From: Pachyseris speciosa
Lineage: Eukaryota > Cnidaria > Anthozoa > Scleractinia > Pachyseridae
NCBI GenBank assembly: GCA_016490735.1
Contig: JAEMWC010000244.1
Coordinates: 472,501-536,500 of the forward strand
Direction of reading: 5' to 3'
DNA: 64,000 nucleotides
Shown here: in pieces, positions 45,501-53,600 of the stretch
How positions within the stretch are numbered: the stretch's first letter is position 1
Layout of the letters: each line of letters starts with the position of its first letter
Notes under the pieces: model-generated
Told to the model about the DNA's origin: nothing
The model's input: the letters and a program-made list of their open reading frames with translations, nothing else
The model's database searches: none
Position numbers and translations under genes: made by a program

Positions 45501-47585
45501 TGGATAACTTCCAAAAACTGAGGCATTTAGGCATCAATAATTCATCTCAGCCAAGATAAAACTGATATATTTTCTTTTTTTCTTTCAACTTCCGTGATAG
45601 ACAATTCGCTAAGCCGGGCGAACGGCTGGTCAATAAGCTTCAAATGTTAGCAATATACCAAATTCGATCATGGTTCACTTGGTCTAACCGACAGGAAGCA
45701 TTAAGGTATAAAAAGCGAAATATGCATTTTGAGGAAAGCAAGGAAGTCAAATAAGCCTGATATAACCCAGCTAGAGTCGTTATTATGCAACAAGTTAGGT
45801 CAGCTTATAAATACATGCGCCTCACAATGCGGCAGATTAAATGATTGCCCCTCACCAAGTTAAACTGCCAAGAAATCTTCGCAAGATGAAACTGATATAT
45901 TTTCGTTTTTTCTTTCAACTTCCGTAATAGACAATTTGCTAAGCCGGGCGAACGGCTGGTCAATAAGCTTCAAATGTTAGCAATATAGCAAATTCCATCA
46001 TGGTTCATTTGGTCCAACCGACAGGAAGCATTAAGGTATAAAGAGCGAAATATGCATTTGGAGGAAAGCAAGGACGTCAAACAAGCCTGATAAGACCCAG
46101 CTAGAGTCGTTATCATGTAACAAGTTAGGACAGTTTATATATACATGCCCCTCAACATACGGCAGATTAAATGATTGCTCCTCACCAAATTAAACTTAAC
46201 TTGGAAACGTGCTTCCTGTTAAGGGACAAAGCATTCATTCAAAAGATTCCCACTAAATGAGACCACTGGGAGGGGTTCCCCCAGCATGCTATGTATTTAA
46301 TCAAACTGAGTTCTTATGGTGCTTCAAAAGAAAAAAATTCATTAACTCGGTATGTCGTTTCTGTTATGGAAGACTTCCAGTTCTAAACTTTAAAAAAATG
46401 ATGACGAAGTACTTCAGTTGTCCATCTCGGATACATGAATCATTCTGGACAAATTCCTTATCATCTTCGAATCAAGTTCATTAACTCTTTTTCAAACATT
46501 TTGCACTCTTACAACTGGTTAATCATCAACTAATTGTGTTTACAGGAATGTGGTTACAAAATCGCAGTTTGTGTTAATTCAAGCCTCCAATTAATTTGTT
46601 GTCACTCAGGCTGATGAAGTAATTAGCTATTTTTGACTGTCAACGTTGCATTTAATTAATTCGGGTACGAATAAGAACTGCCAAGTCGTTCGCTGGATAA
46701 CGTTAAATCAAAATTCTGCTAGAAATTAAAAGTATTCATAATTCACCTGGCATGGGGAGACTCATCCATCGATGTTGAATCTTTATTGATTCCTCCTGTA
46801 GCCGACACCAAACGACTTTCATCCATTTTCCCGCCATGGCTGCATTTTCCCTGATTCTCGGGCTTCTTTATGTCCTGTCCTGAGCGATAACCACTCGTGA
46901 GCTTCACAGTGTTCAAGTTAGTCTCACATAAGCCATCAGGCAGACCAGATCTTGGATCTAAAGGGCAGTCAGTGCACGTTGATTCTGTGGGTCCCGCAAT
47001 AAACTCTTCTGGGATCTCACTTCCGGGTTTGCCTAAAACGTCATATGGATTTGAATTACCGAGTTCTATCCAGTTGGAACGACTGTAAAAATTCTGCAGA
47101 GTGTGCAAAGCGTCGCCGGCCAGGTTCCTAGAATGCTGTAGTTTATCACCTTTCAGGAGCGAAGTTATAAGCTCTTGGCGCAATTGGACGATCCGCTGGG
47201 AGCCCTGTTTGAATTGCTCACCGTCAAATTGCGCGGAGGCTGAGGTGTTTAGTGGAGAGGAATCTACCTCCATGTTGGCGTTTTGAATGTCGTTTAAGGC
47301 GTTAAGGAACTGAATCTGTGGCAACATGTTTTCAGTCATATTCTTAAAGGCACCCGGCGAATCAGACCCAAAGATATCGAGCAGGAACGTTGTCAGATAT
47401 TGGTCTTTCAAATATTGTGGATTGTCAAGTAAAAAGTAAAACAGTGGCTTGAGGAATCCTTCCTTTGTAATCAGCGCATGATCACGCGTTGTAGAATTTC
47501 CTGATGCTGGGTTTATCCGAGGAAGGAATGCTTTTACAGTGACGGAGAGGTAAGCAATCAGTAACACTGCGAAAAGAGCTTTCAT
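27248..47585 (-). CDS. VWA7-like transmembrane protein, paralog A (complete, 9 exons)
   Basis: Exons on the minus strand are 47585-46747, 37985-37828, 36632-36528, 35044-34427, 33779-33555, 31644-31064, 30381-30204, 29288-28666 and 27712-27248 (stop TAG 27250-27248). All introns are GT-AG and the phases match, giving about 1263 residues. Residues 1-20 look like a signal peptide. Residues 20-320 match the VWA7-type N-terminal region (GKCSHGG, then INKD). The VWA domain spans about 320-500, with MIDAS residues DVSGS 326-330, a Thr in LTATGGGDCPE and Asp in FFSDADAKD. A basic RRRKKR insertion lies at 454-459. A beta-rich region with many NxS/T sites follows, then a transmembrane helix at about 1200-1220 and a 43-residue tail. 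Likely a surface protein; its ligand is unknown. Human VWA7 is shorter (from memory). Odd points: the H-x3-D-x3-H motif reads HTLQNFYSR, and a 9 kb insertion lies about 37 bp before the ATG. Confidence 0.88.
28196..28366. mobile_element. hAT-like MITE in paralog A intron 8
   Basis: The left end is CAGGGGCGGATCCAG and the right end, reverse complemented, is CAGTGGTGAATCTAG. This CAGnGGCGGAT-type terminus is typical of hAT MITEs. Target duplications are not recognisable. Confidence 0.5.
28666..29288 (-). CDS. Paralog A exon 8 (membrane-proximal beta-rich region)
   Basis: Exon 8 is 623 nt. It begins VGAFNRGTKNTSVPASF and includes a CC pair (SNCCNPRVLFVG), repeated NxS/T sites and a Thr/Pro-rich TTQPTTQPF linker. 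It ends AENYTFN in phase 0 at donor GTAAGT. Confidence 0.9.
29300..29368. repeat. A-run plus (TA)n microsatellite
   Basis: The A17 run and about 26 TA units begin only about 12 nt upstream of the exon 8 acceptor in transcript orientation. In the pre-mRNA this reads (UA)n followed by U-run, UCAUUUCAG, so the U-run forms the polypyrimidine tract. Confidence 0.9.
30204..30381 (-). CDS. Paralog A exon 7 (Cys-containing module)
   Basis: Exon 7 is 178 nt. It encodes NPDLSPPSCTVVNQTGACAG through RDNLNGTLSG, including three cysteines that may form disulfides. The acceptor is GATTTACAG| and the donor |GTAAGG. Confidence 0.88.
31064..31644 (-). CDS. Paralog A exon 6 (beta-rich extracellular region)
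   Basis: Exon 6 is 581 nt. It encodes QTLLLTLDFVGRDIKTVSN, VTQGQGYYQDSYFVTFTP and further Ig-like beta-strand-type sequence with several NxS/T sites, ending FYVTVASK in phase 0. Confidence 0.88.
31937..32633. mobile_element. Tc1/mariner-like MITE in paralog A intron 5
   Basis: The left end is GGGCTAGACCCAAATATC; the right end, reverse complemented, is GGGCCAGACACAAATATC. TA flanks each side. The interior is AT-rich, with repeated GATATTTA motifs and a strong hairpin at 32279-32336 (arms GACCTTTATGGGC and GCCCATAAAGGTC, then TAAAACGGC and GCCGTTTTA). Confidence 0.6.
33555..33779 (-). CDS. Paralog A exon 5
   Basis: Exon 5 is 225 nt, phase 1 in and out. It encodes GNSTIQKKIVSSSDKLLILE through RRVVGNPLRG. 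The donor GTGAGG is chosen over read-through because it is the only one that keeps the frame into exon 6 (NPLRG joined to QTLLLTLDFVG). Read-through meets a stop within about 50 nt. Confidence 0.85.
34427..35044 (-). CDS. Paralog A exon 4 (rest of VWA domain)
   Basis: Exon 4 is 618 nt. It begins EVGPVTVTSDVQ and carries the MIDAS Thr region (LTATGGGDCPELG) and Asp region (FFSDADAKDEE). The basic stretch CRRRKKREV follows, then ATETGGQVLETS. The acceptor is CACAACAG| and the donor |GTAATT. Confidence 0.9.
35161..35395. mobile_element. Mutator-like foldback MITE with 9-bp target duplication (paralog A intron 3)
   Basis: The 235-bp element has arms of about 100 bp: the left begins TAGACTGTTCACAGTCCTCT and the right ends AGAGGACTGTGAACAGTCTA. 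TGTGGCCCT occurs directly before (35152-35160) and after (35396-35404). A 9-bp duplication plus long TIRs fits Mutator-like elements. It lies about 110 bp upstream of the exon 4 acceptor in the transcript. Confidence 0.8.
36347..36425 (-). other. G-rich intronic tract in paralog A intron 3
   Basis: This is the counterpart of 1131-1204. It consists of repeated G3-G6 blocks on the minus strand, about 100-180 nt downstream of the exon 3 donor. Its repeat arrangement differs from that of B, as expected of a slippage-prone tract. Confidence 0.7.
36528..36632 (-). CDS. Paralog A exon 3 (VWA domain)
   Basis: Exon 3 is 105 nt and encodes DEISEVKNVSVNFVSETLQ through YILVPFSDP. The acceptor is CCAAACCAG| and the donor |GTAAGT. 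It has the same length and phase as paralog B exon 3. Confidence 0.9.
36850..36932 (-). mobile_element. SINE fragment in paralog A intron 2
   Basis: It is a 3' piece of the 19384 SINE family: B box GGGTTCAAATCCTATC, then GGATTTTTTTCCCAGTTTCC on the minus strand. It is absent from B intron 2. Confidence 0.6.
37150..37590 (-). mobile_element. CR1/L2-like LINE 3' fragment in paralog A intron 2
   Basis: The minus strand reads FVPHETLLSLYISSVKPQFD, then GSCGKSLSSQLQNRAARIL and THSSYDAIADFLFQKRVWT, the region after the RT thumb. The same insertion is in B (1770-3130), so it predates the duplication. Confidence 0.75.
37828..37985 (-). CDS. Paralog A exon 2 (start of VWA domain, MIDAS)
   Basis: Exon 2 is 158 nt, with acceptor TTTGTAG| and donor |GTAAGA. 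It encodes LHKIAADLAVEATS through LALVIDVSGSM, which holds the first MIDAS motif DxSxS. It joins exon 1 in phase 2 and exon 3 in phase 1. Confidence 0.9.
38493..38560 (-). pseudogene. Duplicated exon 2 edge in paralog A intron 1
   Basis: Minus strand TTTTTTGTAG followed by CCTCCATGAAATTGCTG repeats the exon 2 acceptor. It matches 4590-4665 in B. Confidence 0.6.
38854..39348. mobile_element. MITE with TTAA flanks (piggyBac-like)
   Basis: The 495-bp element has left end GGCCAGTTTAAACGGTTCCA and right end, reverse complemented, GGGCCAGTTTAAACGGTTTC. TTAA is on both sides (38850-38853 and 39349-39352). The interior is rich in CAACATTxxTTCAAC motifs. There is no ORF. TTAA duplications are the piggyBac hallmark. 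Confidence 0.7.
39485..39560. repeat. (GAT)n microsatellite, tail of the outer LINE-like insertion
   Basis: About 25 GAT units. Read on the minus strand it follows AATAAAGTCATC, as expected of a simple-repeat 3' tail of an L2/CR1-type element. Confidence 0.85.
39758..40555 (+). pseudogene. LINE ORF1p (coiled-coil, RRM, CTD) with one in-frame stop
   Basis: It starts MGNRKKRKKHSDSDMAAS. A coiled-coil spans about residues 30-125, followed by the L1-type YTRRENLRFNNLREEE and VHRVGRKIENRCRPIIARF. A TGA at 40334-40336 interrupts, and then the same frame continues (LQNYPDAYLTEDFAKAIQE and LFINNEKYDYRNI) to 40555. ORF1p of this type binds the LINE RNA. Confidence 0.85.
40853..43934 (+). pseudogene. 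LINE ORF2p (APE endonuclease and RT), frameshifted with an RT deletion
   Basis: It starts MDLKVCSLNVRGLGDRSKRR (APE-type endonuclease). A frameshift near 41100 is followed by LYAPNDDDPSFF, GGDFNLVLDLD and TDHSLIEI. The RT is joined from EPITFFL at about 42165 directly to RASDFFKLERGVGQGCPLSP. The fingers and first catalytic motif (several hundred bp) are lost. QYADDTTLIL is intact. Further frame changes near 42855, 43100 and 43670 precede the C-terminal zinc knuckle and HLFWTCNVSTIFW. Confidence 0.88.
44563..44892. mobile_element. MITE with GGGAGGCTCC ends
   Basis: The left end CGGGGAGGCTCCACTCCCG and the right end, reverse complemented, CAGGGAGGCTCCGCCCG suggest a hAT-type CAGGG terminus. 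The target duplication is unclear. Confidence 0.45.
45555..46197. repeat. 335-bp tandem duplication in paralog A intron 1
   Basis: Blocks 45555-45868 and 45887-46197 share TTTCAACTTCCGTxATAGAC, GGGCGAACGGCTGGTC and the following intron segment through TTAAATGATTGC. B has a single copy. Confidence 0.65.
46747..47585 (-). CDS. Paralog A exon 1 (signal peptide and N-terminal region)
   Basis: Exon 1 is 839 nt and ends in phase 2 at CCATGCCAG|GTGAAT. The ATG at 47585 is chosen because it aligns exactly with the ATG of paralog B, giving equal exon lengths. It encodes a hydrophobic leader, FLPRINPASG, and a region rich in NxS/T sites. Where paralog B has HTLQDFYSH, this exon reads HTLQNFYSR. Confidence 0.9.
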
Positions 47586-47622
47586 ATTTGCCGAGCTTTA
47601 AAGTGTTTTGCAGACTCATGAG

Positions 47623-50600
47623 AAGTTAGAGCCTCGATTTTATTGCGAAAGCGGCGTAGAACGCCGCATTCACTGAATATTTGTGGGAGATTATAATTAA
47701 GCTATCAATCAACTCCATTGTTTTAAAGGTAGAGGCCATTCACTCAAAGAGCTCCAATCATGTCTTATACCTGTCAACATAAGTTAATTTGGTGAGCTTT
47801 AAATCAGTTTCCAGTTGTCTCTTGACACTATCTATTAACCCAGCACGGTTTCCAAAAACAGAAACCGGAAGTGATTTAAAAGGAACTCCGGGTTTTTGTA
47901 AGTAGCATTTACAAAAGAATAGAACAAAACGGCCCGTCAGAGAAATTGGGTTAAAATGCAAGTACCACACATAAAAAAAGTGCATTAAAATTTGCAAAAT
48001 TTTACAGAGCTGTATCATCGACGAAAGTTTGCTAGTTTCCGTCCCGTCCTGTCTCGGAACACACCTTCTTAAATCTTAAAACCACCAAATCGGTTTGCTG
48101 CGCAATCGAGTTGACCACTGGCGTAGTTTGAAGTGCTCGACTCGAAAACAGATCTATCTCTCGCACACGAGGCTCAACAACAGAGATCAGAACGCCGGGC
48201 AACAGATAAGATACAGTTATGAATGGTTCAAACGACTGTACGTCGTAAATCACGAAGAAATTCCCACTTCATTCCGAATTAAAAAATAACTCAATTTTTA
48301 GCTATAGCTGTCTTGCAGCAGACTGAGGTCGTTTGTCTCTTGCCGCAATGAGAGATTTGGATACTTTTTCCAAAGCCTATAATCACGATCCTGTCACTTT
48401 GGCCATATTGTTTTCCATTAGTGAAGATTCCATTGGAATCCAAGCCAAATGGTGCTTTCTTCGCGCGCGCACTTGACCGAAATGCGCGGTTGACCTCGGA
48501 TGGTTTCCGCTTCATGAGATCTAAGTACAATTCGCCAATTCTCTGAACTTCCGGTTAACATCAGAACAATAACTTATTGAAAATTGCTTCGGAATATTTA
48601 CATATGAGCAAGAATGGGACATAAATTGCGATCACAACTGCGAGGATCATCTTTCATTTTAATGCTGCTTTTGCTTTAGTTAAGGGCAATTGGGACGCAT
48701 GCAGAAAAACAAGCAGCTAGGGGAAGTTATTTCACACTTAAAGGCACGTGGTTTCCGTTCTTAGTTTCCATCTGTAAATGAACTTAAGAGGGAGCGGAAA
48801 CCTTTACGATCCTAATTGGAAAATTTAGCTAGGGATGGATCTCATCACCTCAAAAGTATGGGCGCGCCGCCTGTAAACTTAAGAGGGAGCGGAAACCCTT
48901 ACAGTTTTAAGTCATTACATTTAAAATGTTGAATTTAAAGAGTAATAATACGGAATATTTAGCTAGGGATGGATCTCATCACCTCAAAAGTATGGGCGTG
49001 CCGCCTGTAAACTTAAGAGGGAGCGGAAACCCTTACAGTTTTAAGTCATTACATTTAAAATGTTGAATTTAAAGAACAATTATTTATAAAATTTACCTAG
49101 GAATGGATCTCATCACCTCAAAAGTATGGGCGCGCCGCCTGTAAACTTAAGAGGGAGCGGAAACCCTTACAATTCTAAGTCATTAGATTTAAAATGTTGA
49201 ATTTAAAGAACAATTATTTATAAAATTTAGCTAAGGATGGATCTCATCACCTCAAAAGTATGGGCGCGCCGCCTGTAAACTTAAGAGGGAGCGGAAACCC
49301 TTACAGTTTTAAGTCATTACATTTAAAATGTTGAATTTAAAGAATAATTATTCGGAATTTTTAGCTAGGGATGGATCTCATCACCTCAAAAGTATGGGCG
49401 TGCCACCTGTAAACTTAAGAGGGAGCAGAAACCCTTACAACAATAAGTCATTACATTAAAAGTGTTGAATTTAAAGAACAATTATTTATAAAATTTACCT
49501 AGGAATGGATCTCATCACCTCAAAAGTATGGGCGCGCCGCCTGTAAACTTAAGAGGGAGCGGAAACCCTTACAATTCTAAGTCATTAGATTTAAAATGTT
49601 GAATTTAAAGAATAATAATTCGGAATATTTAGCTACGGATGGATCTCATCACCTCAACAGTATGGGCGTGCCGCCTGTAAACTTAAGAGGGAGCGGAAAC
49701 CCTTACAACAATAAGTCATTACATTAAAAGTGTTGAATTTAAAGAACAATTATTTATAAAATTTACCTGGGAATGGATCTCATCACCTCAAAAGTATGGG
49801 CGCGCCGCCTGTAAACTTAAGAGGGAGCGGAAACCCTTACAATTCTAAGTCATTAGATTTAAAATGTTGAATTTAAAGAACAATTATTTATAAAATTTAG
49901 CTAAGGATGGATCTCATCACCTCAAAAGTATGGGCGCGCCGCCTGTAAACTTAAGAGGGAGCGGAAACCCTTACAGTTTTAAGTCATTACATTTAAAATG
50001 TTGAATTTAAAGAATAATAATTCGGAATATTTAGCTAGGGATGGATCTCATCACCTCAAAAGTATGGGCGTGCCGCCTGTAAACTTAAGAGGGAGCGGAA
50101 ACCCTTACAACAATAAGTCATTACATTAAAAGTGTTGAATTTAAAGAACAATTATTTATAAAATTTACCTAGGAATGGATCTCATCACCTCAAAAGTATG
50201 GGCGCGCCGCCTGTAAACTTAAGAGGGAGCGGACACCCTTACAGTTTTAAGGCATTACATTAGAAATGTTGAATTTAAAGAATAATTTATGAAATTTAGC
50301 TAGGGATGGATCTCATCACCTCAAAAGTATGGGCGCGCCGCCTGTAAACTTAAGAGGGAGCGGAAACCCTTACAACAATAAGTCATTACATTTAAAATGT
50401 TGAATTTAAAGAACAATTATTTATAAAATTTACCTAGGAATGGATCTCATCACCTCAAAAGTATGGGCGCGCCGCCTGTAAACTTAAGAGGGAGCGGAAA
50501 CCCTTACAATTCTAAGTCATTACATTTAAAATGTTGAATTTAAAGAATAATAATTCGGAATATTTAGCTAGGGATGGATCTCATCACCTCAACAGTATGG

Positions 50601-53600
50601 GCGTGCCGCCTGTAAACTTAAGAGGGAGCGGAAACCCTTACAACAATAAGTCATTACATTAAAAGTGTTGAATTTAAAGAACAATTATTTATAAAATTTA
50701 CCTAGGAATGGATCTCATCACCTCAAAAGTATGGGCGCGCCGCCTGTAAACTTAAGAGGGAGCGGAAACCCTTACAATTCTAAGTCATTAGATTTAAAAT
50801 GTTGAATTTAAAGAATAATAATTCGGAATATTTAGCTAGGGATGGATCTCATCACCTCAACAGTATGGGCGTGCCGCCTGTAAACTTAAGAGGGAGCGGA
50901 AACCCTTACAACAATAAGTCATTACATTAAAAGTGTTGAATTTAAAGAACAATTATTTATAAAATTTACCTAGGAATGGATCTCATCACCTCAAAAGTAT
51001 GGGCGCGCCGCCTGTAAACTTAAGAGGGAGCGGAAACCCTTACAATTCTAAGTCATTAGATTTAAAATGTTGAATTTAAAGAACAATTATTTATAAAATT
51101 TAGCTAAGGATGGATCTCATCACCTCAAAAGTATGGGCGCGCCGCCTGTAAACTTAAGAGGGAGCGGAAACCCTTACAGTTTTAAGTCATTACATTTAAA
51201 ATGTTGAATTTAAAGAATAATAATTCGGAATATTTAGCTAGGGATGGATCTCATCACCTCAAAAGTATGGGCGTGCCGCCTGTAAACTTGAGAGGGAGCG
51301 GAAACCCTTACAACAATAAGTCATTACATTAAAAGTGTTGAATTTAAAGAACAATTATTTATAAAATTTACCTAGGAATGGATCTCATCATCTCAAAAGT
51401 ATGGGCGCGCCGCCTGTAAACTTAAGAGGGAGCGGACACCCTTACAGTTTTAAGGCATTACATTAGAAATGTTGAATTTAAAGAATAATTTATGAAAGTT
51501 AGCTAGGGATGGATCTCATCACCTCAAAAGTATGGGCGCGCCGCCTGTAAACTTAAGAGGGAGCGGAAACCCTTACAACAATAAGTCATTACATTTAAAA
51601 TGTTGAATTTAAAGAACAATTATTTATAAAATTTACCTAGGAATGGATCTCATCACCTCAAAAGTATGGGCGCGCCGCCTGTAAACTTAAGAGGGAGCGG
51701 AAACCCTTACAACAATAAGTCATTACATTTAAAATGTTGAATTTAAAGAACAATTATTTATAAAATTTACCTAGGAATGGATCTCATCACCTCAAAAGTA
51801 TGGGCGCGCCGCCTGTAAACTTAAGAGGGAGCGGAAACCCTTACAACAATAAGTCATTACATTTAAAATGTTAAATTTAAAGAACAATTATTTATAAAAT
51901 TTAGCTAGGGATGGATCTCATCACCTCAAAAGTATGGGCGCGCCGCCTGTAAACTTAAGAGGGAGCGGAAACCCTTACAATTCTAAGTCATTAGATTTAA
52001 AATGTTGAATTTAAAGAATAATAATTCGGAATATTTAGCTACGGATGGATCTCATCACCTCAACAGTATGGGCGTGCCGCCTGTAAACTTAAGAGGGAGC
52101 GGAAACCCTTACAACAATAAGTCATTACATTAAAAGTGTTGAATTTAAAGAACAATTATTTATAAAATTTACCTGGGAATGGATCTCATCACCTCAAAAG
52201 TATGGGCGCGCCGCCTGTAAACTTAAGAGGGAGCGGAAACCCTTACAATTCTAAGTCATTAGATTTAAAATGTTGAATTTAAAGAACAATTATTTATAAA
52301 ATTTAGCTAAGGATGGATCTCATCACCTCAAAAGTATGGGCGCGCCGCCTGTAAACTTAAGAGGGAGCGGAAACCCTTACAGTTTTAAGTCATTACATTT
52401 AAAATGTTGAATTTAAAGAATAATAATTCGGAATATTTAGCTAGGGATGGATCTCATCACCTCAAAAGTATGGGCGTGCCGCCTGTAAACTTGAGAGGGA
52501 GCGGAAACCCTTACAACAATAAGTCATTACATTAAAAGTGTTGAATTTAAAGAACAATTATTTATAAAATTTACCTAGGAATGGATCTCATCATCTCAAA
52601 AGTATGGGCGCGCCGCCTGTAAACTTAAGAGGGAGCGGACACCCTTACAGTTTTAAGGCATTACATTAGAAATGTTGAATTTAAAGAATAATTTATGAAA
52701 GTTAGCTAGGGATGGATCTCATCACCTCAAAAGTATGGGCGCGCCGCCTGTAAACTTAAGAGGGAGCGGAAACCCTTACAACAATAAGTCATTACATTTA
52801 AAATGTTGAATTTAAAGAACAATTATTTATAAAATTTACCTAGGAATGGATCTCATCACCTCAAAAGTATGGGCGCGCCGCCTGTAAACTTAAGAGGGAG
52901 CGGAAACCCTTACAACAATAAGTCATTACATTTAAAATGTTGAATTTAAAGAACAATTATTTATAAAATTTACCTAGGAATGGATCTCATCACCTCAAAA
53001 GTATGGGCGCGCCGCCTGTAAACTTAAGAGGGAGCGGAAACCCTTACAACAATAAGTCATTACATTTAAAATGTTAAATTTAAAGAACAATTATTTATAA
53101 AATTTAGCTAGGGATGGATCTCATCACCTCAAAAGTATGGGCGCGCCGCCTGTAAACTTAAGAGGGAGCGGAAACCCTTACAATTCTAAGTCATTAGATT
53201 TAAAATGTTGAATTTAAAGAATAATAATTCGGAATATTTAGCTACGGATGGATCTCATCACCTCAACAGTATGGGCGTGCCGCCTGTAAACTTAAGAGGG
53301 AGCGGAAACCCTTACAACAATAAGTCATTACATTAAAAGTGTTGAATTTAAAGAACAATTATTTATAAAATTTACCTGGGAATGGATCTCATCACCTCAA
53401 AAGTATGGGCGCGCCGCCTGTAAACTTAAGAGGGAGCGGAAACCCTTACAATTCTAAGTCATTAGATTTAAAATGTTGAATTTAAAGAACAATTATTTAT
53501 AAAATTTAGCTAAGGATGGATCTCATCACCTCAAAAGTATGGGCGCGCCGCCTGTAAACTTAAGAGGGAGCGGAAACCCTTACAGTTTTAAGTCATTACA

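Noticed and set aside
48291..48530. 79-codon minus-strand ORF as a gene
   Set aside because: No recognised domain, no partner exons with consistent phase and no homology I can name.
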